Notes under the pieces: model-generated | Seen by the model: only the letters and a program-made list of their open reading frames with translations | What the model was told of the DNA's origin: nothing | Database searches by the model: none | Shown: positions 62,958-64,000 of the stretch, one piece after another | Position numbering within the stretch: the stretch's first letter is position 1 | Layout of the letters: the number at the start of each line of letters is the position of its first letter | Source of the DNA: Achromobacter sp. MYb9 | GTDB lineage: Bacteria; Pseudomonadota; Gammaproteobacteria; Burkholderiales; Burkholderiaceae_B | DNA length: 64,000 nt | Direction of reading: 5' to 3' | Assembly: GCF_002975275.1 (NCBI RefSeq) | Contig: NZ_PCOQ01000001.1 | Coordinates: forward strand, 310,001-374,000 | Made by a program: the position numbers and the translations under genes

Positions 62958-64000
62958 GTGCAGCACAAAGCAGTCCCCACACGCAACATCGTGGCCGCAG
63001 TCATAGGCAACGCCCTCGAATGGTATGACTTCCTGGTGTTCGCGTTCATGACGCCGATCATCGCCAAGCTGTTCTTCCCTACAGACCCCAACCTGCCCGG
63101 CAGCGAACTGAACGCCATCCTGATGACGACGGCGATCTTCGGCGTGGGCTTTTTCATGCGCCCGGTCGGCGGCATCATCCTGGGCATGTACGGCGACAAG
63201 AAGGGCCGTAAGGCCGCGATGGTCATGGTGACATCGCTGATGGCCGTGTCCATCGCGCTGATCACGGTGGCCCCGACTTACCACGCCGCCGGCATCCTGG
63301 CCCCGATCTTCATCCTGATCGCGCGCCTGCTGCAAGGCTTCTCGGCGGGTGGCGAGTTCGGCACGTCGACGGCCCTGTTGATCGAAATGGCCCCCAACGG
63401 CAAACGCGGCTTCTACGGGTCGTGGCAAATGGCCGGCCAGATGCTGGCGCTGCTGATCGGCGCGGCCTGCGGCACGTTGATCACCGAGTTCTTCACGCAA
63501 GAGCAGATTGCCGCCTGGGCATGGCGCATTCCGTTTGCCTTCGGCCTGGTGATTGTTCCCATCGCGATCTATATCCGCAAGAACATCGACGAAACCGACG
63601 TCTTCAAGAAGATGCAGGAAGAAGACCGCCAGGCCGCCGCGCGCGGTGAAGTGCAGCGCCTGAGCCTGGTTCAGATGGTCAAGACCCACACGCGCGAAAC
63701 GATGATCGGCGTGGGCCTGGTCGTGACCGCGACGGTGTCCATCTACATCACCTTCACGTACCTGGTGACGTATTCCACGCAGATCCTGAAGCTGCCGATG
63801 AAGGACACCTTCATGGTGCAGATGGCCGGCGCGGCGCTGATGGTGCTGATGACCCCGTTCATGGGCGCCTGGTCGGACCGCATCGGCCGCCGCCCGCTGG
63901 TGATCGGGTCGCTGATCGGCTACCTGATCGTGCTGTACCCGCTGTACTACTGGCTGTCGGACGCGCCGTCGATCGGCCGCCTGCTGACGGTGCAGATCGT
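62958..64000 (+). CDS. MFS metabolite:H+ symporter (MHS family), cut by the window end
   Basis: 347 codons are visible from GTG 62958, with AAGGAG 5 nt upstream; no stop is reached before the window ends. NIVAAVIGNALEWYDFLVFAFMTP is the MHS (ProP/KgtP/citrate-like) first-helix signature, followed by MRPVGGIILGMYGDKKGRKAAM (loop 2-3 motif), LLQGFSAGGEFGTS and SDRIGRRPL. Such carriers take up carboxylates, shikimate, proline or betaine with protons; the substrate is open. About nine helices are visible. Confidence 0.92.
   Translation, partial: MQHKAVPTRNIVAAVIGNALEWYDFLVFAFMTPIIAKLFFPTDPNLPGSELNAILMTTAIFGVGFFMRPVGGIILGMYGDKKGRKAAMVMVTSLMAVSIALITVAPTYHAAGILAPIFILIARLLQGFSAGGEFGTSTALLIEMAPNGKRGFYGSWQMAGQMLALLIGAACGTLITEFFTQEQIAAWAWRIPFAFGLVIVPIAIYIRKNIDETDVFKKMQEEDRQAAARGEVQRLSLVQMVKTHTRETMIGVGLVVTATVSIYITFTYLVTYSTQILKLPMKDTFMVQMAGAALMVLMTPFMGAWSDRIGRRPLVIGSLIGYLIVLYPLYYWLSDAPSIGRLLTVQI

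Overview
The window is GC-rich, densely coded chromosomal DNA from a beta-proteobacterium. Gene content and order point to the Alcaligenaceae, closest in style to Achromobacter/Bordetella. The supporting signs are a Bug/TctC solute-binding protein, PagL lipid A deacylase, the DUF2486-like protein after pepA-holC, and one long core block that runs from yceD-rpmF-plsX-fab through rpoE-mucABD to lepA-lepB-rnc-era-recO. The assignment is from recognition of protein families, not from a database search. I see no rRNA, tRNA, CRISPR array, insertion sequence, prophage or integrase gene.

Layout. (1) 1-8.5 kb: the 3' part of an ETF-ubiquinone oxidoreductase gene, a YeeZ-like epimerase, a degenerate cytochrome P450 coupled to a small ABM-fold protein, a GntR/FCD regulator with a class III aminotransferase (both preceded by similar TTGTAT elements), threonine aldolase and a DMT permease. 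(2) 8.6-14.6 kb, minus strand: prpE, a GlcG-type protein and a UMF1-family MFS protein overlap by 4 nt each, and acs follows. Together they look like a short-chain acid activation locus. (3) 14.9-21.3 kb: an NlpC/P60 lipoprotein, a DUF2325 gene behind a probable Fur-controlled promoter, cysB with a start-proximal hairpin, and an ABC-type binding protein plus mmsA diverging from a LysR gene over an array of palindromic half-sites. (4) 21.3-32.2 kb: lptF diverging from pepA-holC-DUF2486-like, a BI-1/YccA membrane protein, a Tat-exported aldo/keto reductase with a nucleotide-exchanger-like MFS protein, then a compact accessory cluster (Bug binding protein, M14 deacylase, fold-type II PLP enzyme, and a LysR gene on the opposite strand).

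(5) 32.2-48.2 kb, minus strand: recO, era, rnc, lepB, lepA, mucD, mucB, mucA, rpoE, a small YgfX-like membrane protein, fabF, acpP, fabG, fabD, fabH, plsX, rpmF, yceD. Reading in the direction of transcription, fatty-acid synthesis runs almost without a gap into the sigma-E envelope-stress operon and then into translation, secretion and RNA-processing genes. (6) 48.3-53.96 kb: maf/yceF, a RsmI-like methyltransferase and the lipoprotein amidase amiD on plus; msrQ-msrP, a gph-like phosphatase and rluC on minus. (7) 54-64 kb: rne with a long leader, convergent pagL, accD-trpA-trpB (minus), argE (minus), and the 5' part of a metabolite/H+ symporter gene running off the end.

Most of the window is housekeeping. 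The less ordinary parts are the degenerate P450 with an in-frame 15-nt repeat in its haem loop, the Fur-box/DUF2325 unit, the Bug-deacylase-PLP cluster placed next to recO, the short RecO, and several well-formed inverted repeats in leaders (cysB, acpP-fabF, binding protein-mmsA, rne). I did not find a clear new defence or mobile system.
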